DNA of 64,000 nt, taken from the NCBI GenBank assembly GCA_035934405.1, contig DASYXW010000044.1, positions 124,001 to 188,000 of the forward strand, given 5' to 3'. Of this stretch, positions 15,552 to 23,856 are shown one piece after another. The position numbers and the translations under genes were made by a program. The notes beneath the pieces are model-generated. The model did not search any database, had not been told where the DNA came from, and saw only the letters and a program-made list of their open reading frames with translations. This stretch comes from DASYXW01 sp035934405 (GTDB lineage Bacteria > Acidobacteriota > Terriglobia > UBA7540). Position 1 is the first letter of the stretch; each line of letters starts with the position of its first letter.

Positions 15552-16832
15552 TCAGCAAGTTGACGGCTTCGTTCGTAATCTTTTCATTTTTCCGCCGCGC
15601 CTGCCCGGCATTTCACGCCGTCGCGAGTGGCTCAATCCGATCGTTTCGCTCACCGCCTCCACTCTCTCCTCAGCTCGACTTCGAGCCTCGCGGTCGCAGG
15701 CAAGCACCTCTTCCAGCGACCCCAGCGGCGCGGCCGACGCATCCGTTAAGACTGCTTCGACGATGCGCGGGATGTCTGTGAAGCACACCCGTCCGGCCAA
15801 AAACGCCTCGACTGCCACCTCGTCGGCAGCGTTCAGCGCGCAGGGAGCCGCGCCGCCGCGTTCGAGCGCCTCCCGTCCCAGCGCCAGGCACGGAAAACGC
15901 CGGGTATCCGGTGGCCGGAAGTGCAGGCTTCGCAGCGCAGCGAAATCCAGCTTCGGTACGGCACCGTTCATGCCGTTCACAGCCGCCCGCTCCGGATACG
16001 TCAAGGCGTACTGAATCGGGATGCGCATGTCCGGGGCCGCAAGCTGCGCCATGACCGACCCGTCTTCATATTCTATCATGGAGTGAATGGCCGATTCGGG
16101 GTGAATCAGAACGTCGATTTTGGCGGGCGGCAGGCCGAAAAGCCAGTGCGCCTCGATGATTTCGAGGCCCTTGTTCATCAAGGTGGCGGAATCAATGGTG
16201 ATGCGGCCGCCCATCTTCCAGACCGGGTGATTCAGCGCCTGCTGTGGCGTGACCGAATCGAGATCCTTGCAGCGGGTCTTGAGGAAGGGTCCGCCCGAGC
16301 CGGTAAGGATCACCCGGCGCACCTCGCTGAGCTTGCCCGAGCGCAGGCACTGGTGCAAGGCGCTGTGCTCGCTGTCAATCGGCAGGATTTCCGAGCCGCT
16401 TTCTCTGGCGGCGCGCATTACCAGTTCGCCGGCCGCCACCAGGGTTTCCTTGTTGGCCAGGCCGATCCGCTTGCCCGCCCGGACCGCCTCGTAAGTGGCC
16501 ACCAGACCTGTGACGCCGTGGGAGGCGGAAACGACAAACGTCACCTCCGGCAGCGTCGCCGCCTCCACCTGGCCGGCAGTCTCCGCGCCGATGGCAAGCG
16601 GCTCGCGGTATCCGAGCGCGCTCAACCGCTGCCGCAACGGTTCAACGCACTCGCGGCTTGCCACCGCGACGCGCGCGGGGCGGAACTCCACGATCTGCCG
16701 CGCCAGCAGGTCAAGGTTCCTTCCGGCGGCAAGCGAGACGACGCGGAAGCGCCCGGGCAGGCCTCGAACGACGCTCAGGCAGTTCGTGCCCACGGAGCCG
16801 GTCGAGCCGAGAATGCAGAGAGATTGGGTCAT
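15552..16832 (-). CDS. dxr: 1-deoxy-D-xylulose 5-phosphate reductoisomerase
   Basis: A 426-residue Dxr (IspC), the NADPH-dependent enzyme that makes MEP from DXP. It shows the nucleotide-binding start LCILGSTGSVG, the region GLANKETLVAAGELV, the metal and substrate ligands in LPIDSEHSA, and MGGRITIDSATLMNKGLE. The ATG at 16832 (MTQSLCILGSTGS) fits the family; the longer frame upstream overlaps hicA and is not conserved. The last 25 residues (REMPGRRGGKMKRLRTKPSTC) look like readthrough into repeat-like sequence, since the family usually ends earlier. Confidence 0.95.
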   Translation of the reverse strand: MTQSLCILGSTGSVGTNCLSVVRGLPGRFRVVSLAAGRNLDLLARQIVEFRPARVAVASRECVEPLRQRLSALGYREPLAIGAETAGQVEAATLPEVTFVVSASHGVTGLVATYEAVRAGKRIGLANKETLVAAGELVMRAARESGSEILPIDSEHSALHQCLRSGKLSEVRRVILTGSGGPFLKTRCKDLDSVTPQQALNHPVWKMGGRITIDSATLMNKGLEIIEAHWLFGLPPAKIDVLIHPESAIHSMIEYEDGSVMAQLAAPDMRIPIQYALTYPERAAVNGMNGAVPKLDFAALRSLHFRPPDTRRFPCLALGREALERGGAAPCALNAADEVAVEAFLAGRVCFTDIPRIVEAVLTDASAAPLGSLEEVLACDREARSRAEERVEAVSETIGLSHSRRREMPGRRGGKMKRLRTKPSTC

Positions 16833-16870
16833 TGAGTCATTCAGAGCTGAGCTCTTCTTGGTTTGGAACC

Positions 16871-17104
16871 CTATCCCTCCATTTCCAGGAACCGGAAGTA
16901 GTCGTCTCTTGCGATTCCGGCGGTCTTGAGATTGTTCCTGATGATCGAAACCGGAACTTCCTTGTAAACCGGGATGACGACAGGCCGTAATATGCCTGGC
17001 TTGACGTACGAGCGGTGGCTTCCTTCTTGTCGCGCGAAGCGAAATCCCTCCGCCTCGAACACCCGCTCCAGAGTTTTCCAGTGAATTGGGGTGATGCGAG
17101 GCAT
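16871..17104 (-). CDS. hicA: HicA-family mRNA interferase toxin
   Basis: A 77-residue HicA: a double-stranded RNA-binding-like fold with the catalytic His30 in QEGSHRSYVKPG, followed by VVIPVYKEVPVSIIRNNLKTAGI. HicA toxins cut mRNA independently of the ribosome and are neutralised by HicB. It starts 2 bases after the hicB stop and ends 38 bases before dxr, so it sits inside the isoprenoid/envelope operon. Confidence 0.88.
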   Translation of the reverse strand: MPRITPIHWKTLERVFEAEGFRFARQEGSHRSYVKPGILRPVVIPVYKEVPVSIIRNNLKTAGIARDDYFRFLEMEG

Positions 17105-17106
17105 TT

Positions 17107-17376
17107 TCAGGCCGGAACTGCCGCGGAGTGCCTCTCAACTGCCACCCAGGGAGGACTGATCCAGCCTCCGCCCTGCGGTTGGTAACCAGCTTCGCGCAGG
17201 ATCTCTTCAAGGGAGCCCTGGCCGGCTGCCGTGGCCAGAAAGAGGTGAACGGCTTCGTCGAGGGCGGCCCGAGCTTCCTCAGCCGTCCCACCGGAGCTCA
17301 TGACGTCGAGCGGTAGCGCGTGGGCTACGAACTGGTCCCTTTCCTTCCAGATGTGGACGGTGTATTCGATATTCAT
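17107..17376 (-). CDS. hicB: HicB-family antitoxin
   Basis: An 89-residue partial-RNase-H-fold HicB (YTVHIWKERDQFVAHALPLD, then GGTAEEARAALDEAVHLFLATA). It lacks an obvious C-terminal DNA-binding domain, so autoregulation may be weak or shared with the operon. The order is hicB then hicA, the reverse of the E. coli arrangement. The start is 29 bases after the cdsA stop. Confidence 0.85.
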   Translation of the reverse strand: MNIEYTVHIWKERDQFVAHALPLDVMSSGGTAEEARAALDEAVHLFLATAAGQGSLEEILREAGYQPQGGGWISPPWVAVERHSAAVPA

Positions 17377-17405
17377 GGACTCATCCTACCACGGATGCGT
17401 GCAAT

Positions 17406-18275
17406 TCACCGCCAGACCCCCCGGATCATCAGGGCGAGCCACAAAACGGGCGCGGCAAAGATCAAGCTGTCAATGCGGTCGAGCAATCCGCCGTGGCCGG
17501 GAAGCAGGCTGCCGGAATCTTTGAGGTCAGCGCCGCGTTTCATGGCCGATTCCACCAAGTCGCCGACCTGGCCGGCCACCGCGATCAGCCCCGCTAACAG
17601 GATAACGGTTTTCCAATCCGCAGTCTCGGCAAACGCGCACGCGAAGGCCCATCCGATCAGCAGGCTGCCGGCGAGTCCACCGAGCGCGCCTTCCACGGTC
17701 TTTTTCGGCGAGATGCGTGGGACAAAGTGATGGCGTCCGAGGCTGCGGCCGATGAGGTACGCGAAAATATCGCCGGCCCAGATGACCAGAAACAGGAAGA
17801 GCATGAGGCGTCCGCCCGCACCCAGCGACGCCAGCGGGCCACCTTTGGCGGGAATGACGTCGGCCCGCCGCGGCGGGTCGCCAAAGCGCAGGGGCACGAG
17901 CAGAGCGAGCGTCAGACCGAGGTAGAGGATGCCGAAGAGTGTCGCGGCCGCCGCGCCGAGATAATGCCTGAGGTCGCGGGTCCAGACGAGGCCCAGCGAA
18001 AGCGTGAGGAGGAGGGCCAGCAGAATGAAGGCTGGAAGCCACGGGCCGGGCCGGTAAAGGTTCGCGACCGGCGCCAGGCAAGCGGCAGCGCCAGCGATGT
18101 AGCCTAGCGCCGGAAACGTCTCAAAGCCGGCGCCGCGGGCAATCAGGAAATACTCGTAGAGGCTGCGTTCCACGACCAACAGGAGTACCGGCAGGAACAA
18201 CCACAGCGGCGCCCAGCCGATGAGGTAAATAACAGGCGGGATGAGGGCGAGCGCGGTCAGGACGCGTGATTTCAT
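17406..18275 (-). CDS. cdsA: Phosphatidate cytidylyltransferase
   Basis: A 289-residue integral membrane enzyme making CDP-diacylglycerol, the precursor of bacterial phospholipids. About eight hydrophobic helices are visible, with the CDS signature near the C-terminus (KRGADLKDSGSLLPGHGGLLDRIDS) and the ISPKKTVEGALGG motif. No Shine-Dalgarno is seen: the 7-bp-period array 18281-18315 fills the space just before the ATG, so translation may depend on coupling with uppS or on a leaderless-like mode. Confidence 0.95.
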   Translation of the reverse strand: MKSRVLTALALIPPVIYLIGWAPLWLFLPVLLLVVERSLYEYFLIARGAGFETFPALGYIAGAAACLAPVANLYRPGPWLPAFILLALLLTLSLGLVWTRDLRHYLGAAAATLFGILYLGLTLALLVPLRFGDPPRRADVIPAKGGPLASLGAGGRLMLFLFLVIWAGDIFAYLIGRSLGRHHFVPRISPKKTVEGALGGLAGSLLIGWAFACAFAETADWKTVILLAGLIAVAGQVGDLVESAMKRGADLKDSGSLLPGHGGLLDRIDSLIFAAPVLWLALMIRGVWR

Positions 18276-18280
18276 AAGAG

Positions 18281-18315
18281 CAGTCGTCAGTTGTCAGTGG
18301 TCAGTTGTCAGTTGG
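18281..18315. repeat. 7-bp-period array between uppS and cdsA
   Basis: Units GTCAGTT, GTCAGTG, GTCAGTT, GTCAGTT in tandem. It occupies the expected ribosome-binding site of cdsA. Confidence 0.85.
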
Positions 18316-18323
18316 AAACAGAT

Positions 18324-19073
18324 TCAGCCTAGGCCCAATCCACCGTATCGCCGTTCGCGCTTCTGATAATCGAGGATGGCCTGAAAGAGGTCGAGTTGGC
18401 TGAAGTCGGGCCAGAGCGTCGGCGTCACCCAGATTTCGGAGTAGGCCGCCTGCCAGAGGAGAAAATTGCTCAGGCGCATCTCGCCGCTGGTGCGAATGAG
18501 CAGGTCGGGGTCCGGCAGGCCGTGGGTGTAGAGGTGCTCGCTGAAGCTGGCCTCATCGAGCGGAACGTGACCATTGTCCTTGAATCGCTCTGCCAGAGCG
18601 CGCGCCGCGTCCACCAATTCGGCGCGTGCTCCATAGTTCAGCGCCAGGGTCAGCCGGAGTCCGGAGTTCTTGGCAGTTCTCTCGAGCGCGCTTTCAAGGT
18701 CGTGCTGGACGGTTTTGGGCAGTTCCGTGATGCGCCCGATCGCGCCGAGGCGAATGTTCTGGCGGTTAAGCTCCGGGATTTCCTTGCGGAGGTACTCACG
18801 CAGCAGTCGCATCAGGAGTTTCACTTCGGTTGGAGGGCGCTTCCAGTTTTCGGCGGAAAAAGCGTACAGGGTCAGGCAGGGAACCCCGATACGCGCCGAA
18901 GCTTCCACCGCCTGGCGGACGGCGCGAATGCCGGCGCGATGTCCGGCGATGCGCGGCAAGTGCCGCTTTTTGGCCCAGCGGCCGTTGCCGTCCATGATGA
19001 CGGCCACGTGCTGGGGCAAGCGGTCGAGATCAATTTCGGCGAGAAGCTGGGATTCGGCTAGTCCTCGTTTCAC
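18324..19073 (-). CDS. uppS: Undecaprenyl diphosphate synthase
   Basis: A 249-residue cis-prenyltransferase that extends farnesyl diphosphate with isopentenyl diphosphate to C55-PP, the lipid carrier for peptidoglycan. Conserved motifs are VAVIMDGNGRWAKKR (catalytic Asp), GHRAGI, YAFSAENWKRP and the C-terminal DLLIRTSGEMRLSNFLLWQ. First gene of the leftward operon, with a promoter at 19107-19135. Confidence 0.96.
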   Translation of the reverse strand: MKRGLAESQLLAEIDLDRLPQHVAVIMDGNGRWAKKRHLPRIAGHRAGIRAVRQAVEASARIGVPCLTLYAFSAENWKRPPTEVKLLMRLLREYLRKEIPELNRQNIRLGAIGRITELPKTVQHDLESALERTAKNSGLRLTLALNYGARAELVDAARALAERFKDNGHVPLDEASFSEHLYTHGLPDPDLLIRTSGEMRLSNFLLWQAAYSEIWVTPTLWPDFSQLDLFQAILDYQKRERRYGGLGLG

Positions 19074-19106
19074 GGCAGTCCTGAAGGTGAAGCCCTGTCA
19101 CTTTAA

Positions 19107-19135
19107 GCTATAAAGCTAACACAGAGGAATCTCAA
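19107..19135 (-). promoter_or_regulatory. Sigma70-type promoter for the uppS operon
   Basis: On the minus strand TTGAGA (19130-19135), exactly 17 bp, then TATAGC (19107-19112), 34 bases before the uppS start codon. It is the only good promoter seen for the uppS-cdsA-hicBA-dxr run. Confidence 0.6.
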
Positions 19136-19142
19136 GCGCAAG

Positions 19143-19258
19143 CGGGGAAAGTCAGAAGACAGAATTCCAGGAGCCAGGAGGCCGGATTGATTCATTGACT
19201 CATTGAATCCTTGAATCAACGACTCAGGCTTCTGACTTCTGACTTCTGCTAACATGGG
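19143..19258. repeat. 7/8-bp-period repeat array
   Basis: Units such as TTCTGAC, TTCTGAC, TTCTGCT at the right end and 8-bp TTGACTCA or TTGAATCC types in the middle, between the uppS promoter and the small gene at 19277. Confidence 0.7.
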
Positions 19259-19276
19259 TTCTATCAGGGTAACACC

Positions 19277-19540
19277 ATGGCGCTGTACTTTTCCGCTCAC
19301 ACCACCGCCTGCCTCACCCAGCAGGCGCTTGGCGAACTGATGAAGGAGCTTCTCGCCGCGACCGAGGTCAACGTACGCCGCTGCGTGGCCAGCCAGATCG
19401 GCGGCCGAATGCTCGCCGAGATCGAAGCGCCGGACCAACCGTCGCTCGAGCGCTGGTTCGAGGCGCGGCGCCTGCATTGTGAATGGGTGATGCGCATTGA
19501 CCTCGACGGGCAAGGCGGGGAAGTGAAAAGCAGGATTTAA
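19277..19540 (+). CDS. Small hypothetical protein
   Basis: An 87-residue protein starting MALYFSAHTTACLTQQAL, with a helix (LGELMKELLAAT), a beta-rich middle (VRRCVASQIGGRMLAEIEAP) and a second helix (SLERWFEARRLHCEWVMRID). The beta-alpha-beta pattern resembles small ferredoxin-like domains such as DUF4242, but I cannot assign it with confidence. The last residues run into repeat. No partner gene is evident. Confidence 0.55.
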   Translation: MALYFSAHTTACLTQQALGELMKELLAATEVNVRRCVASQIGGRMLAEIEAPDQPSLERWFEARRLHCEWVMRIDLDGQGGEVKSRI

Positions 19541-19556
19541 GAGTCAGGATTCAGGG

Positions 19557-19622
19557 ATTCCCGCTTGCGCGGGAATGACGTTGCCGTGGCTCCTAAATCC
19601 TGAATCCCGAATCCTGCTCTTC
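19557..19622. repeat. Palindrome plus 7-bp-period array
   Basis: A perfect hairpin ATTCCCGC / GCGGGAAT (19557-19564 and 19569-19576) with loop TTGC, a repeat type widespread in bacteria, then 7-bp units TCCTAAA, TCCTGAA, TCCCGAA, TCCTGCT at 19589-19622. Confidence 0.75.
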
Positions 19623-20279
19623 TCACATCCACGATCGCTGGTCCACGTAAAACGTTGCCGGCCCCTCGGGATATTTCCTGCGGAACGCACGATAGCGGTT
19701 GAGCATTTCCTGGTATCTCCGGTCGGACGTCTTCAACTTCTGGTGCGGCAGCTTGATCAAGGCCCGCTCCACCTCCCAGATGTTCCGGGACGAAAGCCGC
19801 CAGTCACCTTTCACCAGAGTCCGCAAGTCGGCGACGCCGTACCCGGTGATGCGTCCCGAGCCGTCGACAAAAGGGTCCACGTAGCTCATCACCAGTTGCC
19901 GAACAGTGCGGTAAACGGCCCGGCGGCCGTGCAGTCCGAAGTCCCGCGACCGCGCCACGGCGCCGTAACGTCCGTGACGGCGAAAGAGAAACAACACGTG
20001 GTCAAGCTTGTCCTGCGATTCGAGGTCGAGAAGCAGCGGCGGATAGCCGTGCTGCTCCAGGATGGTCGCCGCCGCGAGCGCCGCTTCCAGGCAGTGGGCG
20101 CTCCAGTGCTCGACAACGCCGCGAAAGGTCCGCAGCGTCTCGCCGTGCCTTTCCCAGTTGTAAGGCAGCGCGCGGAGAAAATTCTGTACCTGGCGCGGTG
20201 TGCGGTATTCCTGGATGATTCCCCATTCCTGGGGACGAAAGATTTTGGATTTTAGATTTTGGATTTTGGATTGGGTCAT
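19623..20279 (-). CDS. Transglutaminase-like conserved hypothetical
   Basis: A 218-residue soluble protein. The core includes a possible transglutaminase-like Cys-His-Asp set: HWSAHCLEAALAAATIL (Cys near residue 66), LDHVLFLFRRHGRYGAVARS and YVDPFVDGSGRI; this is inference from pattern and not firm. The first dozen residues (TQSKIQNLKSKI) are encoded by the 7-bp array TTTGGAT at 20240-20276, so the real N-terminus may be an internal start near the sequence RPQEWGIIQEY. Confidence 0.6.
   Translation of the reverse strand: MTQSKIQNLKSKIFRPQEWGIIQEYRTPRQVQNFLRALPYNWERHGETLRTFRGVVEHWSAHCLEAALAAATILEQHGYPPLLLDLESQDKLDHVLFLFRRHGRYGAVARSRDFGLHGRRAVYRTVRQLVMSYVDPFVDGSGRITGYGVADLRTLVKGDWRLSSRNIWEVERALIKLPHQKLKTSDRRYQEMLNRYRAFRRKYPEGPATFYVDQRSWM
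20240..20276. repeat. 7-bp-period array (TTTGGAT units)
   Basis: TTTGGAT, TTTAGAT, TTTGGAT, TTTGGAT in tandem, overlapping the predicted N-terminus of the leftward gene. A further dispersed fragment (GATCCTCCGCTTCGCTCAGG) lies at 20376-20395. Confidence 0.85.
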
Positions 20280-20407
20280 GTCAACACTGTGATCGGCTGA
20301 AAGGAGCCGCTGCCACGCTGAGGCCGCGACGGCGACCGAAGCATTACCCTTTGTTCTTGAAAGCAACTAAAGCAGATCCTCCGCTTCGCTCAGGATGACG
20401 TCGCTGC

Positions 20408-22321
20408 CTAAAATGTCTTTGCCCGGTCGTACCAAAGCTGAAAACAGAGCAGCGTCCACAGTGTTTTCCGATTGTCGGCGCGGCCGGACCAGTGGGCTTC
20501 GAGAAGGCGCCGCACAAAGCCGGCGTTGAACAGCCCGTCGCGCTCCAACTTGTCTTTCGCCAGAGTTTCATCGACCAGCGGACGCAATCCGGTTCGCATC
20601 CATTCGGCGATGGGCACCGAGAACCCGCGCTTTTGCCGGTAGACGATCTCGCGTGGCAGCCAGGGCTCGACCGCTCGTTTCAGCAGGTATTTCAGCTTGA
20701 AGCCGCGCACGCGCAACGACGCCGGCAGCCCGGCGGCGAACTCCACCAGGCGGTGGTCGAGGAACGGCGTGCGCATCTCCAGCGAGCAGGCCATGCTGGC
20801 GCGATCCACTTTGACGAGCAAGTTGTCCTCGAGGTAGGTGCGAAAATCGAGATAAAGCATTTCCGCCAGCGTGTCGTCGAATTGAGCGCCTTCGAGGACG
20901 CGGGCGAGCGGCGAAAAAACCACTGAGCTGGGCGGTTGGGGGCCAGGCCAGCTAGGCTCGAAGAGCTGGTCAAGCTCCTCGGGAGAGAACATGCCGAACC
21001 ACACGAGGTGGCGTTCGGCCGGGTCGCGCTCGGCATGGGTAAGGAATCGGCGCAGGAAGAGTCCCTTGGGCACGGCGCTCGAAGAAACCGGAAGCAACCG
21101 CCGCAAGCGGTCAAAAAGCTGGCGTCGCAACACACCGGGGAGCTGCAAGTAGTACTTTGCGAGCTGCGCGCCGAGGTAAGTGGGGTAGCCCCCAAAAAGC
21201 TCGTCGCTACCCTCGCCGCTGAGCGCCACCTTAATCTCGCGGCGCGCGAAGCGAGAAAGCAGGAACGTGGGCACGACGGCGGGATCGGCCACGGGCTCGT
21301 CAAGTTGATCGGTGAGCGTCCTGAAGCCCTCGCCTAGCGCCGCCTCATCGGCGGTGAGGACGTGATGCCGGGTGCGAAAGTGTCGCGCCACGAGGCTGGC
21401 GTACGATTCCTCATTGAAGGTCTTCTGCGGGAACGCCACCGAGAACGTCTCCACGTTGCCGGGGGTGAGCTCGCTCATCAGGGCGACGAGGGTGGAGGAA
21501 TCCACGCCGCCGCTCAGGAAGACGCCCAGGGGCACGTCGCTCACCAGGCGCGACAGGGCGGCATCGCGCACGCGGCGCCGCAGCTCGGCGACAAGCGATT
21601 CCTCTTCGCGCCGGCTCACGGGCGGCAGGCCGGGCGGCCTCAAGTAGTCTTGCAGCTCCCAATAAGGCTCGATCTTGATTCCTCCGCCTTCCGCGATCAT
21701 GCAATGCGCGGCGGGCAGTTTGCGAATGGCGGCGTAAACGCTGCGCGGGCTAGGAAAGTAGCCGTAGAAGAAATACTGCGCCACGGCCTCAGGATCGAGC
21801 GCGCGGCTGATCTCCGGATACTCCAGCAGCGCCTTGACCTCAGAAGCAAACACCAGCGTGGCGCCGCGATGCCAATAGTAAAGCGGCTTTTCGCCGGCGC
21901 GGTCGCGCGCCAGCACCAGCCGCCGCGCCCGGCTGTCCCACAGGGCGACGGCGAACATGCCATTCAGATCGCGCACGAAATCCGGTCCGCGCTCTTCGTA
22001 GAGGTGCGCCATCACCTCGCCGTCGGCGTGGGTCTTGAAGCGGTGCCCGCGCTCGATGAGACCCTGCCGCAACTCGCGATAGTTGTAGATTTCGCCGTTA
22101 AAGACGAGAGTCACTTCGCCGGTCTCGTTCGAGAGCGGCTGGTCGCCGGTTTCGAGGTCAATGATGCTCAACCGCCGGATGGCGAAGGCGAGGTGCGGCA
22201 GCTCGAACTTGCCGGCGCTGTCCGGCCCGCGGTGCACCAGCCGCGCCGACATGGCGTCGATGCGCTCGCGATGGGCCGCGGGGTCAAGCGCCAGATTCAC
22301 AATGCCGCAGATTCCGCACAT
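20408..22321 (-). CDS. asnB: Asparagine synthetase (glutamine-hydrolysing)
   Basis: A 637-residue two-domain enzyme. The glutaminase domain starts with the catalytic Cys2 (MCGICGIVN) and includes RRLSIIDLETGDQPL and FNGEIYNYREL; the synthetase domain has the ATP loop GVFLSGGVDSSTLVAL and ALSGEGSDELFGGYP. It forms asparagine from aspartate, or belongs to the larger AsnB-like amidotransferases that act on surface-polymer sugars. No sugar genes flank it. The start codon sits beside a 7-bp array (22329-22374). Confidence 0.92.
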   Translation of the reverse strand: MCGICGIVNLALDPAAHRERIDAMSARLVHRGPDSAGKFELPHLAFAIRRLSIIDLETGDQPLSNETGEVTLVFNGEIYNYRELRQGLIERGHRFKTHADGEVMAHLYEERGPDFVRDLNGMFAVALWDSRARRLVLARDRAGEKPLYYWHRGATLVFASEVKALLEYPEISRALDPEAVAQYFFYGYFPSPRSVYAAIRKLPAAHCMIAEGGGIKIEPYWELQDYLRPPGLPPVSRREEESLVAELRRRVRDAALSRLVSDVPLGVFLSGGVDSSTLVALMSELTPGNVETFSVAFPQKTFNEESYASLVARHFRTRHHVLTADEAALGEGFRTLTDQLDEPVADPAVVPTFLLSRFARREIKVALSGEGSDELFGGYPTYLGAQLAKYYLQLPGVLRRQLFDRLRRLLPVSSSAVPKGLFLRRFLTHAERDPAERHLVWFGMFSPEELDQLFEPSWPGPQPPSSVVFSPLARVLEGAQFDDTLAEMLYLDFRTYLEDNLLVKVDRASMACSLEMRTPFLDHRLVEFAAGLPASLRVRGFKLKYLLKRAVEPWLPREIVYRQKRGFSVPIAEWMRTGLRPLVDETLAKDKLERDGLFNAGFVRRLLEAHWSGRADNRKTLWTLLCFQLWYDRAKTF

Positions 22322-22328
22322 GAATGAG

Positions 22329-22374
22329 ATAGGGTACAGGGTATAGGTTCAAGGTTAAAGGTTAAAGGTTAGAG
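22329..22374. repeat. 7-bp-period array upstream of asnB
   Basis: AGGGTAC, AGGGTAT, AGGTTCA, AGGTTAA, AGGTTAA, AGGTTAG: six clean 7-mers starting 8 bases upstream of the asnB ATG, where a leader would lie. Confidence 0.9.
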
Positions 22375-22493
22375 GAGCGAGCGTAATGGGCATTCAAGTG
22401 GACGGGTGAAAGACGCCCGAAGTGGCTCTAGCGCGGGCCCGCCTTGGGGCCGTATTCTGTCCGAGGCAAGCACTTGGCAGCCGGGAGCACAGC

Positions 22494-23150
22494 ATGGACA
22501 CTTTTCCAGTTACGCCGCGCACCCGCGTCACCCGCCTTCCCAAGCGTGGCGCGTACGATCGCGAGACCGCGTACCGCATCCTTGACGAGGGATTCGTGTG
22601 CCACGTCGGGTTCGTGGCGGAGGGCCACCCCTACGTGATTCCCACCGCCTATGCGCGGGCCGGGGATGCGCTCTACCTTCACGGCTCAGCGGCCAGCCGC
22701 ATGTTGCGCAACCTAGCCGGCGGCGTGCCCGTCTCGGTTGCGGTGACGCTGGTGGACGGCCTGGTACTGGCTCGCTCCGCCTTCCATCACTCCATCAACT
22801 ATCGCTCCGTGGTGGTGTTCGGCACAGGGGAAGTGGTTGAGAGTGAGGAGGAGAAGACCTCAGCGCTGCAAGCTTTCACCGAACACCTTGTTCCCGGGCG
22901 CTGGCCGGACGTTCGCTGGCCCAACCCGCGCGAGTTGGCGTCCACGCTGGTCCTGCGCCTGCCGCTCAGCGAAGCGTCGGCCAAGATTCGCACCGGGCCG
23001 CCGCTCGACGACGAGGCGGACTATGATTTGCCGGTCTGGGCGGGAGTCCTGCCGCTGCGCCTCGCCACGGAGCCCCCTATGGCCGACCCGAGACTCAAGC
23101 CTGGCCTCGAAGTCCCACAGTACGTGGAGCATTATTCGCGCCGGGGGTAA
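22494..23150 (+). CDS. FMN-binding split-barrel (pyridoxamine phosphate oxidase-like) protein
   Basis: A 218-residue member of the pyridoxamine 5'-phosphate oxidase-like split-barrel superfamily, close in pattern to the NimA-type flavoproteins: TRLPKRGAYDRETAYRILDE, then HVGFVAEGHPYVIPTAYARA, LYLHGSAASRMLRNL and VFGTGEVVESEEEK. Such proteins bind FMN or F420 and reduce small molecules; the substrate is unknown. The ATG at 22494 (MDTFPVTPRTRVTRLP) fits family starts. Confidence 0.82.
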   Translation: MDTFPVTPRTRVTRLPKRGAYDRETAYRILDEGFVCHVGFVAEGHPYVIPTAYARAGDALYLHGSAASRMLRNLAGGVPVSVAVTLVDGLVLARSAFHHSINYRSVVVFGTGEVVESEEEKTSALQAFTEHLVPGRWPDVRWPNPRELASTLVLRLPLSEASAKIRTGPPLDDEADYDLPVWAGVLPLRLATEPPMADPRLKPGLEVPQYVEHYSRRG

Positions 23151-23181
23151 ATCGTGTTGCCGCCGCGCAGGCGATCAGGCT

Positions 23182-23712
23182 TCACGGTGTTTCGGGCAGC
23201 GTGTACTCGAAGTCGTAGGAATGTTTTCCGTCCGCGATCGTGATCGTCATCTTTCCCGCCAAGCCCACCAACTGACCCGTGCCGGAGTCCGGCACGACGG
23301 TGATACTCTGTTGCGCCGCGCCGCGGGTCAAGGTGCCGGTGTGCTGCAGGATGAAGCTGCCGCTGTGGCCCTGCAAGGTTCCGCTGATCCGCTCGATCGC
23401 CACGTAGCCGGCCGAGCCCTTGACGCTCGTGCCGGCCGTCAGCATCTCGCCCTTGCTGGTCGCTTCGAGATCGCCGTGGAACTGCTTGTCGATGGACATC
23501 CTGCCGAGGATTGCGTCCCCGGCTTTGTCGTCCGTTGCCTGCGGGGTCAGCTTGACTTCAAATGTTCCGGTGGCGTGCATCGTCAGCTTCGCTCCTTTAT
23601 GGACTGTATTTGGAACCTGCGAATGGACCTGTGGAAGCGCGGACGCGACAAGGCCAAGCGATATGCAGATAACCGCGATGGCGGTAATTCCGGATCGAGA
23701 TCGGTTCTTCAT
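23182..23712 (-). CDS. Secreted DUF3224 protein
   Basis: A 176-residue protein with a signal peptide (about 1-31, ending ALPQVHSQ) and a DUF3224 beta-barrel: TMHATGTFEVKLTPQ, then ILGRMSIDKQFHGDLEATSKGEML, GYVAIERISGTLQGHSGSFILQHTGTL and the closing YDFEYTLPE. The family function is unknown; the barrel resembles allene-oxide-cyclase-like folds. Placed in the periplasm by the signal peptide. Confidence 0.8.
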   Translation of the reverse strand: MKNRSRSGITAIAVICISLGLVASALPQVHSQVPNTVHKGAKLTMHATGTFEVKLTPQATDDKAGDAILGRMSIDKQFHGDLEATSKGEMLTAGTSVKGSAGYVAIERISGTLQGHSGSFILQHTGTLTRGAAQQSITVVPDSGTGQLVGLAGKMTITIADGKHSYDFEYTLPETP

Positions 23713-23782
23713 ACCCCTCCATTATGCACGTTCGGGCTTCTTTGGCCAGAGATGGCGACCGGCCTTTGACTTTCCGCTGGAG

Positions 23783-23805
23783 GCGGGCCTGCGACCCGCT
23801 TTTTT
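23783..23805 (+). terminator. Orphan hairpin with T-run
   Basis: GCGGG (23783-23787), loop CCTGCGA, CCCGC (23795-23799), then six T (23800-23805). It has the form of a Rho-independent terminator on the plus strand, but the nearest plus-strand gene ends 630 bases upstream, beyond a minus-strand gene. Confidence 0.35.
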
Positions 23806-23856
23806 CGCGGCTCATCGAGCCACGCTACAAACGGGGGGTAGCCGGAGCAGAACGAG

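Noticed and set aside
16833..17291. A long N-terminal extension of Dxr
   Set aside because: The added residues overlap hicA and hicB out of frame, and the family start GSTGSVG follows the ATG at 16832 directly.
23783..23805. Terminator of the FMN split-barrel gene
   Set aside because: A minus-strand gene lies between, and the hairpin is 630 bases from the stop; kept only as an orphan candidate.
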